64,000 bases of DNA from positions 1 through 64,000 of the forward strand of contig NZ_JNLX01000066.1 of NCBI RefSeq assembly GCF_000715495.1, given 5' to 3'. The number at the start of each line of letters is the position of its first letter. Position 1 is the stretch's first letter. The DNA comes from Hymenobacter sp. IS2118. Lineage in GTDB: Bacteria > Bacteroidota > Bacteroidia > Cytophagales > Hymenobacteraceae. The notes under the pieces were generated by a model. The model was not told the DNA's origin and searched no databases. It saw only the letters and a list, made by a program, of their open reading frames with translations. Below are positions 42,679 to 51,108 of the stretch, one piece after another. The position numbers and the translations under genes are program-made.

Positions 42679-45084
42679 ATGACGTTACCAACTGCCCTCT
42701 TCTCGTTGCTGGTCTTGCTGCCGGCAGCGTTACCGGCCGTGGCGCAAACCATGCCCGGCATGCAGATGCCCGCCCGTGCGGAACCCAAGGCACCCCGGCC
42801 AGCCCCCGTGCCCAAAGCGGCCCCGGGCGGCGCGACGACCGTTGCCCGGCCGGCTTCCGTCGGCAAGCGGGTGGAATATGATTTGTACGTGGCCGATACG
42901 CTGGTCAATTTCACCGGCAAAGTCCGCACGGCCGTGGCCATCAACGGCCGGCTGCCGGGCCCGACGCTCCGCTTCATCGAAGGCGACACGGCCGTGGTGC
43001 GGGTCCACAACCGGATGAAAGGCACCACCTCGATGCACTGGCACGGCTTGGTGCTGCCCAATAAGGAGGACGGCGTGCCGTACCTGAACACCGCCCCCAT
43101 TCTGCCCGGCACCACGCACACGTTCACGTTTCCACTCCGGCAGCACGGCACCTACTGGTACCACGCCCACGGCCTGGAAGAGCAATTGGGCATGTACGGC
43201 TCGTTCGTCATTCAGCCCCGGGAAACGAAGCCTGTGCTCCGGGAATACGTGCTGCTGCTCTCCGACTGGACAGACCAAAAGCCCGCGGAAGTGCTGCGCT
43301 ACCTGAAGCGGGCCGGCGAGTGGTACGCCGTGCAAAAAGGCGCGACGCAGAGCTATGGCGAGGCCCTGGCGGCCGGCTATTTCAAAGACAAGGTCCGGCA
43401 GGAATGGGGGCGCATGCCGGCCATGGACGTGTCGGATGTTTTCTACAACAAATTCCTGGTCAACGGCCAGGAACAGGCCTATTTTAAGGATGCGCAGCCG
43501 GGCGAAGTCGTCCGCTTGCGCATCATCAACGGCGGCACGTCCTCCTACTTTCACCTCCAGTACGCAGGCGGCCCCCTGCAAGTCATCGCGGCCGATGGCA
43601 GCGACGTGGTGCCTTTTGCGGTCACCAAGCTGGAAATCGCCACCGCCGAAACCTACGACGTGCTCATCACCGTGCCGGCCACGGGCGCGGCCGAATTTCG
43701 GGCCACGTCCTCGGATGTGACTGGCTACACCTCGGCCTATTTCGGCCGCGGCGAGGCCATGCACGCCCCCGACCTGCCCAAGCTCGACTACTTCCAGCTA
43801 ACGCGGGAGATGAACAGCATGGGCCGCATGACCGGCATGAATACGAGCGGGGCCGGCCAGATGAGCCCCCAGCCCGCCGCTGCGGGCCCCAAGGGCCAGG
43901 CCCCGCCGAAAGGCGGCGACATGAACGGCATGAACGGCATGAACATGCAAAACGGCACCATGCCGGCCACCCCCGTGCCGACGCCCCGGGACCGGCCGCT
44001 GAACCGGCAGGAAAAGAACGGCCCGGGTATGGGCAGCCTGCAGGACCAGGGCCCCGGCATGGACATGGGCGGCATGGCGGGCGAGTTTAACTACAACCGG
44101 CTCCGCGCGTTGCGGCCGACCACGCTGGACTCGACCAAGAAATGGCGGGAAATCAAGCTCACGCTCACCGGCAATATGCTGCGCTACATCTGGTCGTTCG
44201 ACCACAAAACCTTGTCCGTGGCCGATGCCATTCCCATTCGCAAGGGCGAGAACGTGCGCATGGTGCTGCAAAACCTGACCATGATGCGCCACCCCCTGCA
44301 CCTGCACGGGCACGTGTTTCGCCTGGTGAATGCGCAGGGCGCGTACTCCCCGCTGAAAAACACCTTCGACGTCCCGTCGATGAGCACCGTGACCATCGAG
44401 TTCGACGCCAACGCCGAGCAGGACTGGTTTTTTCACTGCCACACGCTCTACCACATGGCCGCCGGCATGAGCCGGGTCATCGCCTACGAGGGCAGCGTGC
44501 CTAATGAGTTTGCCAAAACCGGGTACAAAGTGGCGAAGGCGGGCGACAATGCCCGCTACCCGTGGGCCGACCTCTCGGTGCACTCGCAGGCCACGTTTCT
44601 CGAAGCCAACATTTCCAACAACAAGCACGCCCTGGAATTTGAGGGCCGGTTTAATTACCGGGGCAACTACGAAACCGAAACCCACCTGCTGCGCTACCTC
44701 GACAAGCGGCAGTTCCTGGCCGGCTTCATCGGCTACGACTTCCGGGACAACAAAACGCTGCGGTCGGCCGCCGATGCCGAAGGTGGCAACCAACGCACCG
44801 CGAAAAACAACCGCAACTTCCGCCGGCAGGCCGAAGTCGGCGTGTACTACCTGCTGCCCATGCTGGTGCGCGCCGAGCTGCGCACCGACCTGACCGGCCA
44901 GCTGCGCCTGCGCCTCGAGCGCCGCGACCTGCCCCTGAGCAACAACGTGTTCCTGGACATCAGCGGCAACACCGACCGCGAATTCAGCCTCGGAGTCCGC
45001 TACATGGTCAGCAAGAACGCCTCCCTGAGCACCAACTACGACAACCAGTACGGCTGGGGCGCGGGTCTCACGTTCCACTATTAA
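42679..45084 (+). CDS. multicopper oxidase fused to a C-terminal outer-membrane-barrel-like domain
   Basis: This 801-residue protein has a signal peptide ending VAQ and three cupredoxin domains with all four copper motifs: HWHG (about 120), WYHAHG (about 158), HPLHLHGH (about 537) and FFHCHTLYHMAAGM (about 584-597). A Met-rich insert (MGRMTGMNTSG...MNGMNGMNMQNGTM) lies before the last domain. Usual oxidases end near residue 620. Here about 180 further residues of alternating strands (FEGRFNYRGNYETETHLLRY...FSLGVRYMVSK) ending in Tyr look like a CopB-type beta-barrel. It likely oxidises Cu(I) in the periplasm. Confidence 0.88.
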   Translation: MTLPTALFSLLVLLPAALPAVAQTMPGMQMPARAEPKAPRPAPVPKAAPGGATTVARPASVGKRVEYDLYVADTLVNFTGKVRTAVAINGRLPGPTLRFIEGDTAVVRVHNRMKGTTSMHWHGLVLPNKEDGVPYLNTAPILPGTTHTFTFPLRQHGTYWYHAHGLEEQLGMYGSFVIQPRETKPVLREYVLLLSDWTDQKPAEVLRYLKRAGEWYAVQKGATQSYGEALAAGYFKDKVRQEWGRMPAMDVSDVFYNKFLVNGQEQAYFKDAQPGEVVRLRIINGGTSSYFHLQYAGGPLQVIAADGSDVVPFAVTKLEIATAETYDVLITVPATGAAEFRATSSDVTGYTSAYFGRGEAMHAPDLPKLDYFQLTREMNSMGRMTGMNTSGAGQMSPQPAAAGPKGQAPPKGGDMNGMNGMNMQNGTMPATPVPTPRDRPLNRQEKNGPGMGSLQDQGPGMDMGGMAGEFNYNRLRALRPTTLDSTKKWREIKLTLTGNMLRYIWSFDHKTLSVADAIPIRKGENVRMVLQNLTMMRHPLHLHGHVFRLVNAQGAYSPLKNTFDVPSMSTVTIEFDANAEQDWFFHCHTLYHMAAGMSRVIAYEGSVPNEFAKTGYKVAKAGDNARYPWADLSVHSQATFLEANISNNKHALEFEGRFNYRGNYETETHLLRYLDKRQFLAGFIGYDFRDNKTLRSAADAEGGNQRTAKNNRNFRRQAEVGVYYLLPMLVRAELRTDLTGQLRLRLERRDLPLSNNVFLDISGNTDREFSLGVRYMVSKNASLSTNYDNQYGWGAGLTFHY

Positions 45085-45126
45085 GCCTGGCTTCCCGCCC
45101 CTGGCCGCTTCCTAATAGCTGGTCGC

Positions 45127-45148
45127 TGCCTACCCGGCCGGGTAGGCA
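45127..45148. promoter_or_regulatory. 22-bp perfect palindrome
   Basis: TGCCTACCCG and its mirror CGGGTAGGCA around a central GC form a perfect 22-bp palindrome between the oxidase and the bestrophin gene. There is no T-tract, so an operator is as likely as a terminator. Confidence 0.5.
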
Positions 45149-45303
45149 CCGCCTGATTAAGAGAAGCGGGCGGGAGGCCCGGCGTTGCCCGGCGGCGCGG
45201 CTCTGCCTGGGGCCAGGCCGGACCCTTCCACCCTTACGTTCATTGCATGTACGTTCGCAAGCATATTCATTGGCGCGTTATCTGAAATTACTCTTGGAAA
45301 GAC

Positions 45304-46185
45304 GTGCTCATTTTCCTGGTTTACGATACCCTGGTGGCGGTGCTCTACGGCCCGCTGCACGTACACTGGCTGGACGTGCCGTGGCAGCTGGTCAGCATCG
45401 TGGGCGTAGCGGTCTCGTTTTACGTCGGCTTTAAAAACAACGGCTCCTACAGTCGCTTCAACGAGGCCCGGCAGCTGTGGGGCGGCATCGTGAACCGGAG
45501 CCGGAGTTGGAGCATGCTGGTGCTGGGCCACACCCTACCGGCCCACCCCGCGGCTCTGACGAGCGAGCAAGTGGCCTGCCAGCGCGGGCTCGTGTACCGC
45601 CAGATGGCCTGGGTGAATGCCCTGCGCCTGCACCTGCGCCGCCAGCCCGAATTATGGGAAACGGACGTGGCCCCGCTGCTTGCCCGAGCCGAAGCTGCCC
45701 GGCTCCGGGGACTGGCCAACCCTCCGGCGCAATTGCTGCTGGTGCAAACCCAAGCCCTGCGCGCGGCAGGCAACCTATTCAATGACCTGCAGCACCGCAC
45801 CCTGGTCGAAGACCTGCGCGAGCTCACCAACCTGCAGGGGGGCTGTGAGCGGATTAAAAACACGCCGTTCCCGCGCCAGTATGCCTTTTCCAGTTTGGTC
45901 TTTGTGTGGCTGTTCATTGCCATCCTGCCGCTGGGCCTGCTGGGCGAGTTCGAGAAGCTGGGCCACGGCCACTATTGGCTGACCGTGCCGTTCTCAGTGC
46001 TCGTATCCTGGGTCTTCGCCACCATCGAACTCGTGGGCCACATCAGCGAAGACCCGTTTGAAAACCAGATGAACGACGTGCCCATGACGGCGCTGTGCCG
46101 CACCATTGAAATTGACTTGCGGCAGATGCTAGGCGAGGCAGAAGTGCCGCCGAAGCTGGAGTCCGTGCGGGGCGTGCTCAATTAG
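45304..46185 (+). CDS. bestrophin-family channel, 5' end interrupted by TGA
   Basis: The product is 293 residues from a GTG. Helices LIFLVYDTLVAVLY and VSIVGVAVSFYVGFKNNGSYSRFNEARQLWG are bestrophin hallmarks, as is the late EDPFENQMNDVPMTALCRTIEID. Bestrophins are anion (or Na+) channels of the inner membrane. The natural start is probably the ATG at 45247 (MYVRKHIHWRVI), which is in frame but cut by TGA at 45283-45285. Translation from the GTG loses only about 19 residues, so the gene may still work or be a fresh pseudogene. Confidence 0.82.
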   Translation: MLIFLVYDTLVAVLYGPLHVHWLDVPWQLVSIVGVAVSFYVGFKNNGSYSRFNEARQLWGGIVNRSRSWSMLVLGHTLPAHPAALTSEQVACQRGLVYRQMAWVNALRLHLRRQPELWETDVAPLLARAEAARLRGLANPPAQLLLVQTQALRAAGNLFNDLQHRTLVEDLRELTNLQGGCERIKNTPFPRQYAFSSLVFVWLFIAILPLGLLGEFEKLGHGHYWLTVPFSVLVSWVFATIELVGHISEDPFENQMNDVPMTALCRTIEIDLRQMLGEAEVPPKLESVRGVLN

Positions 46186-46258
46186 GGATGTAGGGGCAAG
46201 CCGAACAGGGCAGCCCGCATTCACTCACTCAGCATCCGCTCAATATGGGTAGAGGCTT

Positions 46259-46306
46259 GAAAAAACCACCCTGGTGCCTACCTACAGGTTTGCACCAGGG
46301 CGGTTA
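46259..46306 (-). terminator. rho-independent terminator, leftward
   Basis: On the minus strand AACCgCCCTGGTGC pairs with GCACCAGGGtGGTT, followed by T6. The stop codon of the YwqK-like gene lies in the hairpin. It may also stop transcripts from the bestrophin side. Confidence 0.8.
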
Positions 46307-47204
46307 CACTCAGCGTAGCCGTGGCATCGGTGGTGTAGTTGTCGTTGTTAACGCACACGTAAAGGCGCCTGGTGCCCGCCGGCAGGGCAATGGGCCGGGT
46401 TTCCTGGGGCGTGTTTTCTGCCGCCCGGAAACATACCTTATCCCGGGAAATGGTGCCCTTGGTAGCGAGAAACTGTTGGGCTGCGCTTTCATCGGGCGTG
46501 ATGTACCAGTGGCACTTGGTGCTCACCGTGGGCGGGGCGTTGTTGCCCTGTTTGGTAAGAGCCGTGGCCGCGGTGCCCAGCAGTGCCGGGGCGGCGGCTC
46601 CGCCACTGCCAGCCACGGCGGCCATGGCCAGCGCCGTCGACCATGATATGGGGGGCTGGCCTTCGTCGCGCACGTCGAGCTTGTAAACGATGCCCACCGT
46701 GCCGTCGGGAATATCAACGGTAAACACCTTCCGGCTGGTGTGCATGCAGTTGCTGCAATGAATGGTGGCGTTGCTCAGCGGCAGCGCGTCCTGCATGAGC
46801 GAAGTACACTTGATTTCTCGGCCGTCGTCGTGCCAACTACGGAAATCAGCTTGCTGCACGCCGTTGACGTACGTCCCGCGGAAGCTCACCTGGCCGTTCT
46901 CGTGCCAGCTGCAGCACAGCCCGGTAGGCTTGTCGGGCGCTTCGGCGGCCATTTTGCCTTCCCATTGCTTTTTCCATGAGGGGTAGTAATAGTCGCGCAC
47001 GGTGCCCATGGTTTTGCCTGCGGCGTCGTGGCGGGCAATGCGAGCGTAGGCGACTTCTTCTTGGGTCTCGGTGCGCTCCCAGTCGCGGTCGAAATACACG
47101 GTGTCAGCCGGTGGGAGACTGACGGCCGCGGGCCTGGGCCGCTGGGCCAGCGCGGGCCAACCAATCAGGAGAAAGAGGACGTGCAACAAGTAACGTTTTC
47201 CCAT
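46278..47204 (-). CDS. exported protein with MORN-variant (YwqK-like) repeats
   Basis: This 308-residue protein has a signal peptide ending PALAQ. Repeats of the form DYYYPSWKKQWEGKMAAEAP, GLCCSWHENGQVSFRGTYVN and ADFRSWHDDGREI match the YwqK/MORN_2 pattern. A second half has Cys-containing strands (HCSNCMHTSRKV; CVNNDNYTTDATAT). Many such exported proteins are unannotated despite the toxin-antitoxin label attached to YwqK. The ATG at 47204 gives the signal peptide. It is a single gene between two terminators. Confidence 0.72.
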   Translation of the reverse strand: MGKRYLLHVLFLLIGWPALAQRPRPAAVSLPPADTVYFDRDWERTETQEEVAYARIARHDAAGKTMGTVRDYYYPSWKKQWEGKMAAEAPDKPTGLCCSWHENGQVSFRGTYVNGVQQADFRSWHDDGREIKCTSLMQDALPLSNATIHCSNCMHTSRKVFTVDIPDGTVGIVYKLDVRDEGQPPISWSTALAMAAVAGSGGAAAPALLGTAATALTKQGNNAPPTVSTKCHWYITPDESAAQQFLATKGTISRDKVCFRAAENTPQETRPIALPAGTRRLYVCVNNDNYTTDATATLSVTALVQTCR

Positions 47205-47284
47205 GAAAGGAATAAGTGGTAGAAAAAGACGGAATGCGGTGGGTAAATATACCAGGCTGCTGCCCATTCCCAGACCTAGCCCAC

Positions 47285-47322
47285 GCAAAAAGGGGCCGCT
47301 CCATGGAGCGGCCCCTTTTTGC
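47285..47322. terminator. 38-bp perfect palindrome, bidirectional terminator
   Basis: AAAAAGGGGCCGCTCCA is mirrored exactly by TGGAGCGGCCCCTTTTT, flanked by GC on each side. It lies 18 bp after the end of the TonB receptor gene and upstream of the YwqK-like gene. Confidence 0.92.
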
Positions 47323-47340
47323 AACTGCCCATGATGGTGT

Positions 47341-49620
47341 TTAGAGCGTCAGGCCCAGGCCGGCAAACCAGGTACGGCCCTCGGCGGGCAAAATGCCGGG
47401 GCCGGGGTAGCCGCCAGCCCGGCGGGTGAAGTAGCGCGCGTCGAACACGTTGTTGACGCCGCCGCTGAGTCGGTAGCGGCTGTCGCGGCCCAGTTTCCAG
47501 GTGGCCGAGAAGTCGGCGACCTGGTAGGCCGGCACGGCCCCGGTTTGCGCGTTGGCGGTGGGCTGCTCCGTGTTGTTGGCGTCGGCGTAGGCCTTGCCCA
47601 CGTGGCTGAACTGCCCGGTTACCGACAGCCCTTTGTGCGCAAAGGTGAGGCCGGTGCGCAGGGTCTGACGCGGGGCGTTTTCCACGTACTTGCCTTCCAG
47701 GTTGCTTTCCACAATCTGCGTGGTAGTCCCCGTGCCGGTGAGCGTGGTCACGGGCAGGTCGCCGTAGCGGGCATCGAGCAAACTCAGGGCCGCGAACAGG
47801 TCAAGGTGAGGCAGGTTGGAGTTGCCGGTAATCGAGTGAATCAGGTCCAGCTCGGCGTAGGCTTCCAGACCGTGGGTCTGGGTGCGGCCCAGGTTGGTGC
47901 GGAACTGCTGGGTCTGGCCGGCGGTGCCGCCGGGCACGGACCGGCGCACGGTGCCGATGCGGTCCTCGTAGTTCATAAAGAAGTAGCCCACGTCGAAGCG
48001 CAGCCAGTTTTTGAAATTGCCGCGGTAGCCCACTTCGGTGGTGTAGCCGCGGGCGTCCTTCAGGTTGGGGTCGATGACGTCGGCGGTGGCCGGCGGCACT
48101 AAGTCGCCGAAGAGCACGGGCCGGAAAGCGCGGGAATAGTTGGCGTAGAGGTTGGTCGTGGCCGACACCTGAAATTCGGTGCCGAGGCCGTAGAGCAGCA
48201 CGTTGCGCTGGCTGGACTGGTCCGGAATGCGGTTTTCGCTGCCGTTGGCGGCCCGGCCCAGGTAGCCCGTGCCGGTGTTGCGCAGGTACTCGTAGCGCAG
48301 GCCCGGCGTGAAGCTCAGCCGCGGGCCGGCGCGCAGCAGCAGCTCGGCAAACGCCGCGGCGTTGGTGGTGGTGAAGTCAAACTCGTTAATGAAGCGGCCG
48401 TCGCCGGTCAGCGTCAGGTCAAAATCCGAGCCCGTGGTGCCGGTGCCGCGCTGCCGGCGCGAGGTGGTGGCCCGGTAGGCCCGCAGGCCGGTGGCCAGCG
48501 TGTGGGTGCGGCCCAGCAGGTCCACGTCCTGGGTCAGGCGCAGCTCGGCGCCGAGGTTGCGGTAGTCGTCGCGGTCTACCTGGCGGGCGGCAAACTGCCG
48601 GGTGCGGCGGTTCACGGTGTCGGGCGCCGGCAGGCCGACCACGAAGCCCACGCTGTTGCGGGCGGCCACCAGTCCAAAGGTTTTCAGGCTCAGGCGGGTG
48701 CGTTCGCCGGCGCGGTATTCCAGCGTGAGGGCCGGCACCAGCCACGGCGTGCCGAGCCAGTTGCGCGCCCGGGTGCTCTGGCGGCTGTCCTGCGCGAACT
48801 GCGCGTCGGTCAGGCCACCGGGCTGTTGCAGCTGGTTGGTCATGTAGGTCAGCTCCGCGTTCAGGGTCAGGCGCTCGGTCAGGGCCACGTGCACGTTGCC
48901 GTGCAGGTCGTCCACGCTGAACTGATTGGAAGGGCGCCAGCCGTTGCCCTGGCGGTGGCGGTAGTAGGCGTAGTAGTTCACCTTGCCCACGGTGCCGCCC
49001 ACGGCGTTGTAGGAATTGAGCAGGCCGTTGGAGCCGGCCGTGTTGCTGGTTTCAATTTCGACTTTCTTGTCGCGGGACCCGCGCTTGAGCTCGTAGTTGA
49101 GCAGGCCCCCGAACTGCGGCCCGAACTGCAGGCCGGCCCCTCCGCGCAGCAGTTGGATGCGCTCCACTGCTTCCAGCGGCGGGTTGTAGTACGCTTCGGG
49201 GTAGCCAAAGGCGTCGGCGCTCACGTCGTAGCCGTTCTGGCGCACGTTGAACTCCCAGCTGCGGTTGGGGCTCAGGCCGCGGGTGGCCACGTTAATCTGC
49301 TGGCCCGAGCCGTCGTTTTCCCACACCACCAGGCCAGGGATGCGAGCCATCACCTGGCGCATGCTGTTCTGGGCCAGGTTGGCGTTCACCTCCCGGGGCT
49401 TGATGAGCTCGTTGCGGCGGCCGGCGGTAATCGTGGTGCCATCGACGGGGGCGGCAAAGTGCGTGGCCGCGCCGGTCACGGTGACTTCGCTCAGGGCCTG
49501 GCGGCGGATGGAATCGGGCGCGGCGGGCGCCTGTTGCGCCAGCACCGGGTGCCAGGAAGCGGTAGAAAAGGCAGCAGCGACCAGAAGGCCGGCAACGGAA
49601 CGGTAAGAAAAATAGCTCAT
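47341..49620 (-). CDS. FecA-like TonB-dependent siderophore/iron receptor
   Basis: This 759-residue protein has a signal peptide ending VLAQ and a TonB-box-like LSEVTVTG (about 43). The plug (about 60-170) carries VMARIPGLVVWENDG, INVATRGLSPNRSWEFNVRQ and VERIQLLRGGAGLQFGPQFG; a 22-strand barrel ends in TWFAGLGLTL. The plug resembles Fe(III)-dicitrate receptors. A Fur-box-like site overlaps its promoter, supporting iron-repressed ferric-chelate uptake. It lacks the N-terminal CarboxypepD_reg domain of the receptor at 8879. Confidence 0.9.
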   Translation of the reverse strand: MSYFSYRSVAGLLVAAAFSTASWHPVLAQQAPAAPDSIRRQALSEVTVTGAATHFAAPVDGTTITAGRRNELIKPREVNANLAQNSMRQVMARIPGLVVWENDGSGQQINVATRGLSPNRSWEFNVRQNGYDVSADAFGYPEAYYNPPLEAVERIQLLRGGAGLQFGPQFGGLLNYELKRGSRDKKVEIETSNTAGSNGLLNSYNAVGGTVGKVNYYAYYRHRQGNGWRPSNQFSVDDLHGNVHVALTERLTLNAELTYMTNQLQQPGGLTDAQFAQDSRQSTRARNWLGTPWLVPALTLEYRAGERTRLSLKTFGLVAARNSVGFVVGLPAPDTVNRRTRQFAARQVDRDDYRNLGAELRLTQDVDLLGRTHTLATGLRAYRATTSRRQRGTGTTGSDFDLTLTGDGRFINEFDFTTTNAAAFAELLLRAGPRLSFTPGLRYEYLRNTGTGYLGRAANGSENRIPDQSSQRNVLLYGLGTEFQVSATTNLYANYSRAFRPVLFGDLVPPATADVIDPNLKDARGYTTEVGYRGNFKNWLRFDVGYFFMNYEDRIGTVRRSVPGGTAGQTQQFRTNLGRTQTHGLEAYAELDLIHSITGNSNLPHLDLFAALSLLDARYGDLPVTTLTGTGTTTQIVESNLEGKYVENAPRQTLRTGLTFAHKGLSVTGQFSHVGKAYADANNTEQPTANAQTGAVPAYQVADFSATWKLGRDSRYRLSGGVNNVFDARYFTRRAGGYPGPGILPAEGRTWFAGLGLTL

Positions 49621-49933
49621 TAGTGGGCCTTGGGTGAATTAACGGCACAAAGATACCCTTATTTAGAATGATTACAAATAACATCAATCCTCTTTATTGC
49701 TTACATAGTTCCCCATTTTGCCAGTTGGCCTCAAGCAATCGGAGGCATCGAGCGCCGCAATGTCCGTTGCAGCGCGCGGTTGAACAGGTAGTACAAGCCA
49801 TACAGCGAAGCGCGGAAAGCAGCACCTTGCCGGCGGTGTCGGTATCGGGGTTACGGAGCAGGGCGGCCGCTTCCTGCGCCTCGGAGCCCAGCCAACAGAA
49901 GAAGAAGAAGCTATGCGGCAAGATGCCCAGCGC
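49621..49933. other. upstream region of the TonB receptor, no gene
   Basis: Apart from the Fur-box/promoter at 49648-49680, nothing coding is convincing here. The stretch lies between the receptor and an adaptor remnant. Confidence 0.5.
49648..49680 (-). promoter_or_regulatory. Fur-box-like operator over a Bacteroidota promoter
   Basis: On the minus strand TTG (49675-49677), 19 bp, then TATCTTTG (49648-49655) form a near-ideal promoter for the receptor gene. The overlapping site TTTAGAATGATTACAAA (inside 49660-49680) differs at two positions from the symmetrical Fur consensus TTTAGAATNATTCTAAA. Iron-dependent repression is inferred. Confidence 0.72.
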
Positions 49934-50131
49934 TCAAACGGACAGAAACCGGCGGCGCTCCACCCGAAGCACGGCCAGTTCCACCCGCACCGAGCGCAGT
50001 CGCTGGTCGACGGCGCTGGCTTGCCGCTTGATGCGGCCGGTGAAGGTTGCCTGGGGCAAGGAGCGCACGGTGAAGCTGACGGTGCCGGATGCGTTCAGGT
50101 AGGGCCTGTGGGCTTTGGGAACAGCTACCAC
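49934..50131 (-). pseudogene. remnant of an RND/HlyD-type periplasmic adaptor
   Basis: About 60 codons read VAVPKAHRPYLNASGTVSFT...LPQATFTGRIKRQASAVDQR...LRSVRVELAVLR. This matches the beta-barrel region of RND adaptors (pattern VPE...L..G..V.F.V...P...F.G.I.R.A.A.D..LR...VE). No signal peptide, lipoyl or hairpin parts remain, so it is a fragment of a deleted efflux operon. Confidence 0.65.
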
Positions 50132-50205
50132 CAGCCGGAGCGCAGCCGAGGAAAGGAATGTGTGTCCAATCCGAATGTGTTACCAGTACACTCTTTTTGC
50201 CCGGT

Positions 50206-50985
50206 TTACCCGACCTCCTCACGCCCCAGTAGCTTGCGCACCCAGTCGAGCAATCCATGAATACGGGAGTTGAGATAACACTCGTGACAGTGGCGGAAGG
50301 ACCACAAGCAATCCACCGTATCCGTGAACAGGTGGAAAAGCAGGCCCACGGCGACAATTTGCGTCGCCGGCAGCAGTAGCAACAGCGCATACACCGGGAT
50401 GGCATAAAAAGAGTGCAGCGGATGATACCCCACGCTACAGCGCAGCGGGTCGAAGACGGGGGTGGCCAGCAGGTGGTCCAAGTCCATGAGCATCGTGGCC
50501 AACATAATAAGGTATGCGGTTTGCCACATTAAGGGGAAAAACACCAGCGCCAATGCGGCTGGAAACACAAAGTGCAGGCTATAATGCACCAGCGTTTGGG
50601 CGCTTAATAATTTGGGTGCGGAGGGCTGGCGTAGCCCGCGCGGAGTCATCGGCCGGGTTGAGCTGTTCGCGGTATCCTTACTCGTTGCTTTTGGATACCT
50701 TCCACCCGATTGATTCGCCTGCTCCTTTTTCTCCAAGGACCTGTAGTTCAGCGTGTCTGCGGCCCGGAGTCGCACTTTCGCCTTTACCCGCCTCTGCGAG
50801 GTGGTGGGGAATTCATGGGCGGTGACGGCCGTTGCCGTATCGAAGCGCTGTACCGGCCGCGGAGGGCGAGACTCGGCGGCAACTGCAAACTTGTAGACTA
50901 TAGCGGATGACTGGCAACCGGCCAGTAGCAGAACCAGGCCGGCGGCGATATATCTGATGAGGCGGAAAACAGGTAAAGGAAGCAT
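50206..50985 (-). CDS. lipoprotein-DUF6122 fusion membrane protein
   Basis: In this 259-residue protein, a lipobox LLLAGC (Cys about 24) and a basic, disordered segment (about 40-120) precede a DUF6122 membrane domain. That domain has MLMDLDHLLATPVFDPLRCS and VGYHPLHSFYAIPVY, the same motifs as the free-standing protein at 15122. Residues CLWSFRHCHECYL near the end add possible metal ligands. Fusion of a lipoprotein-type N-terminus to this domain is unusual. The ATG at 50985 fits the signal. Confidence 0.75.
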   Translation of the reverse strand: MLPLPVFRLIRYIAAGLVLLLAGCQSSAIVYKFAVAAESRPPRPVQRFDTATAVTAHEFPTTSQRRVKAKVRLRAADTLNYRSLEKKEQANQSGGRYPKATSKDTANSSTRPMTPRGLRQPSAPKLLSAQTLVHYSLHFVFPAALALVFFPLMWQTAYLIMLATMLMDLDHLLATPVFDPLRCSVGYHPLHSFYAIPVYALLLLLPATQIVAVGLLFHLFTDTVDCLWSFRHCHECYLNSRIHGLLDWVRKLLGREEVG

Positions 50986-51058
50986 GCGGTCTCATTACAA
51001 CGGGCCGAAAGATTACGCTTAGCCCGGGCGGCCCAACCAATGGTACGCACTGCAAAGC

Positions 51059-51091
51059 AAAAAGGCAGCTCCATAGGAGCTGCCTTTTTTT
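51059..51091. terminator. rho-independent terminator
   Basis: AAAAAGGCAGCTCC-ATA-GGAGCTGCCTTTTT is a perfect stem with A- and T-tracts on both sides, so it can work in either direction. It lies 17 bp after the DUF305 gene end (leftward). Confidence 0.92.
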
Positions 51092-51108
51092 CGGGTTGTC
51101 GCGTCCGT

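Noticed and set aside
49694-49921. 75-codon Cys-containing minus-strand frame
   Set aside because: Several Cys pairs suggested a metal binder, but there is no start context, signal or family, and the frame borders a decayed adaptor fragment.
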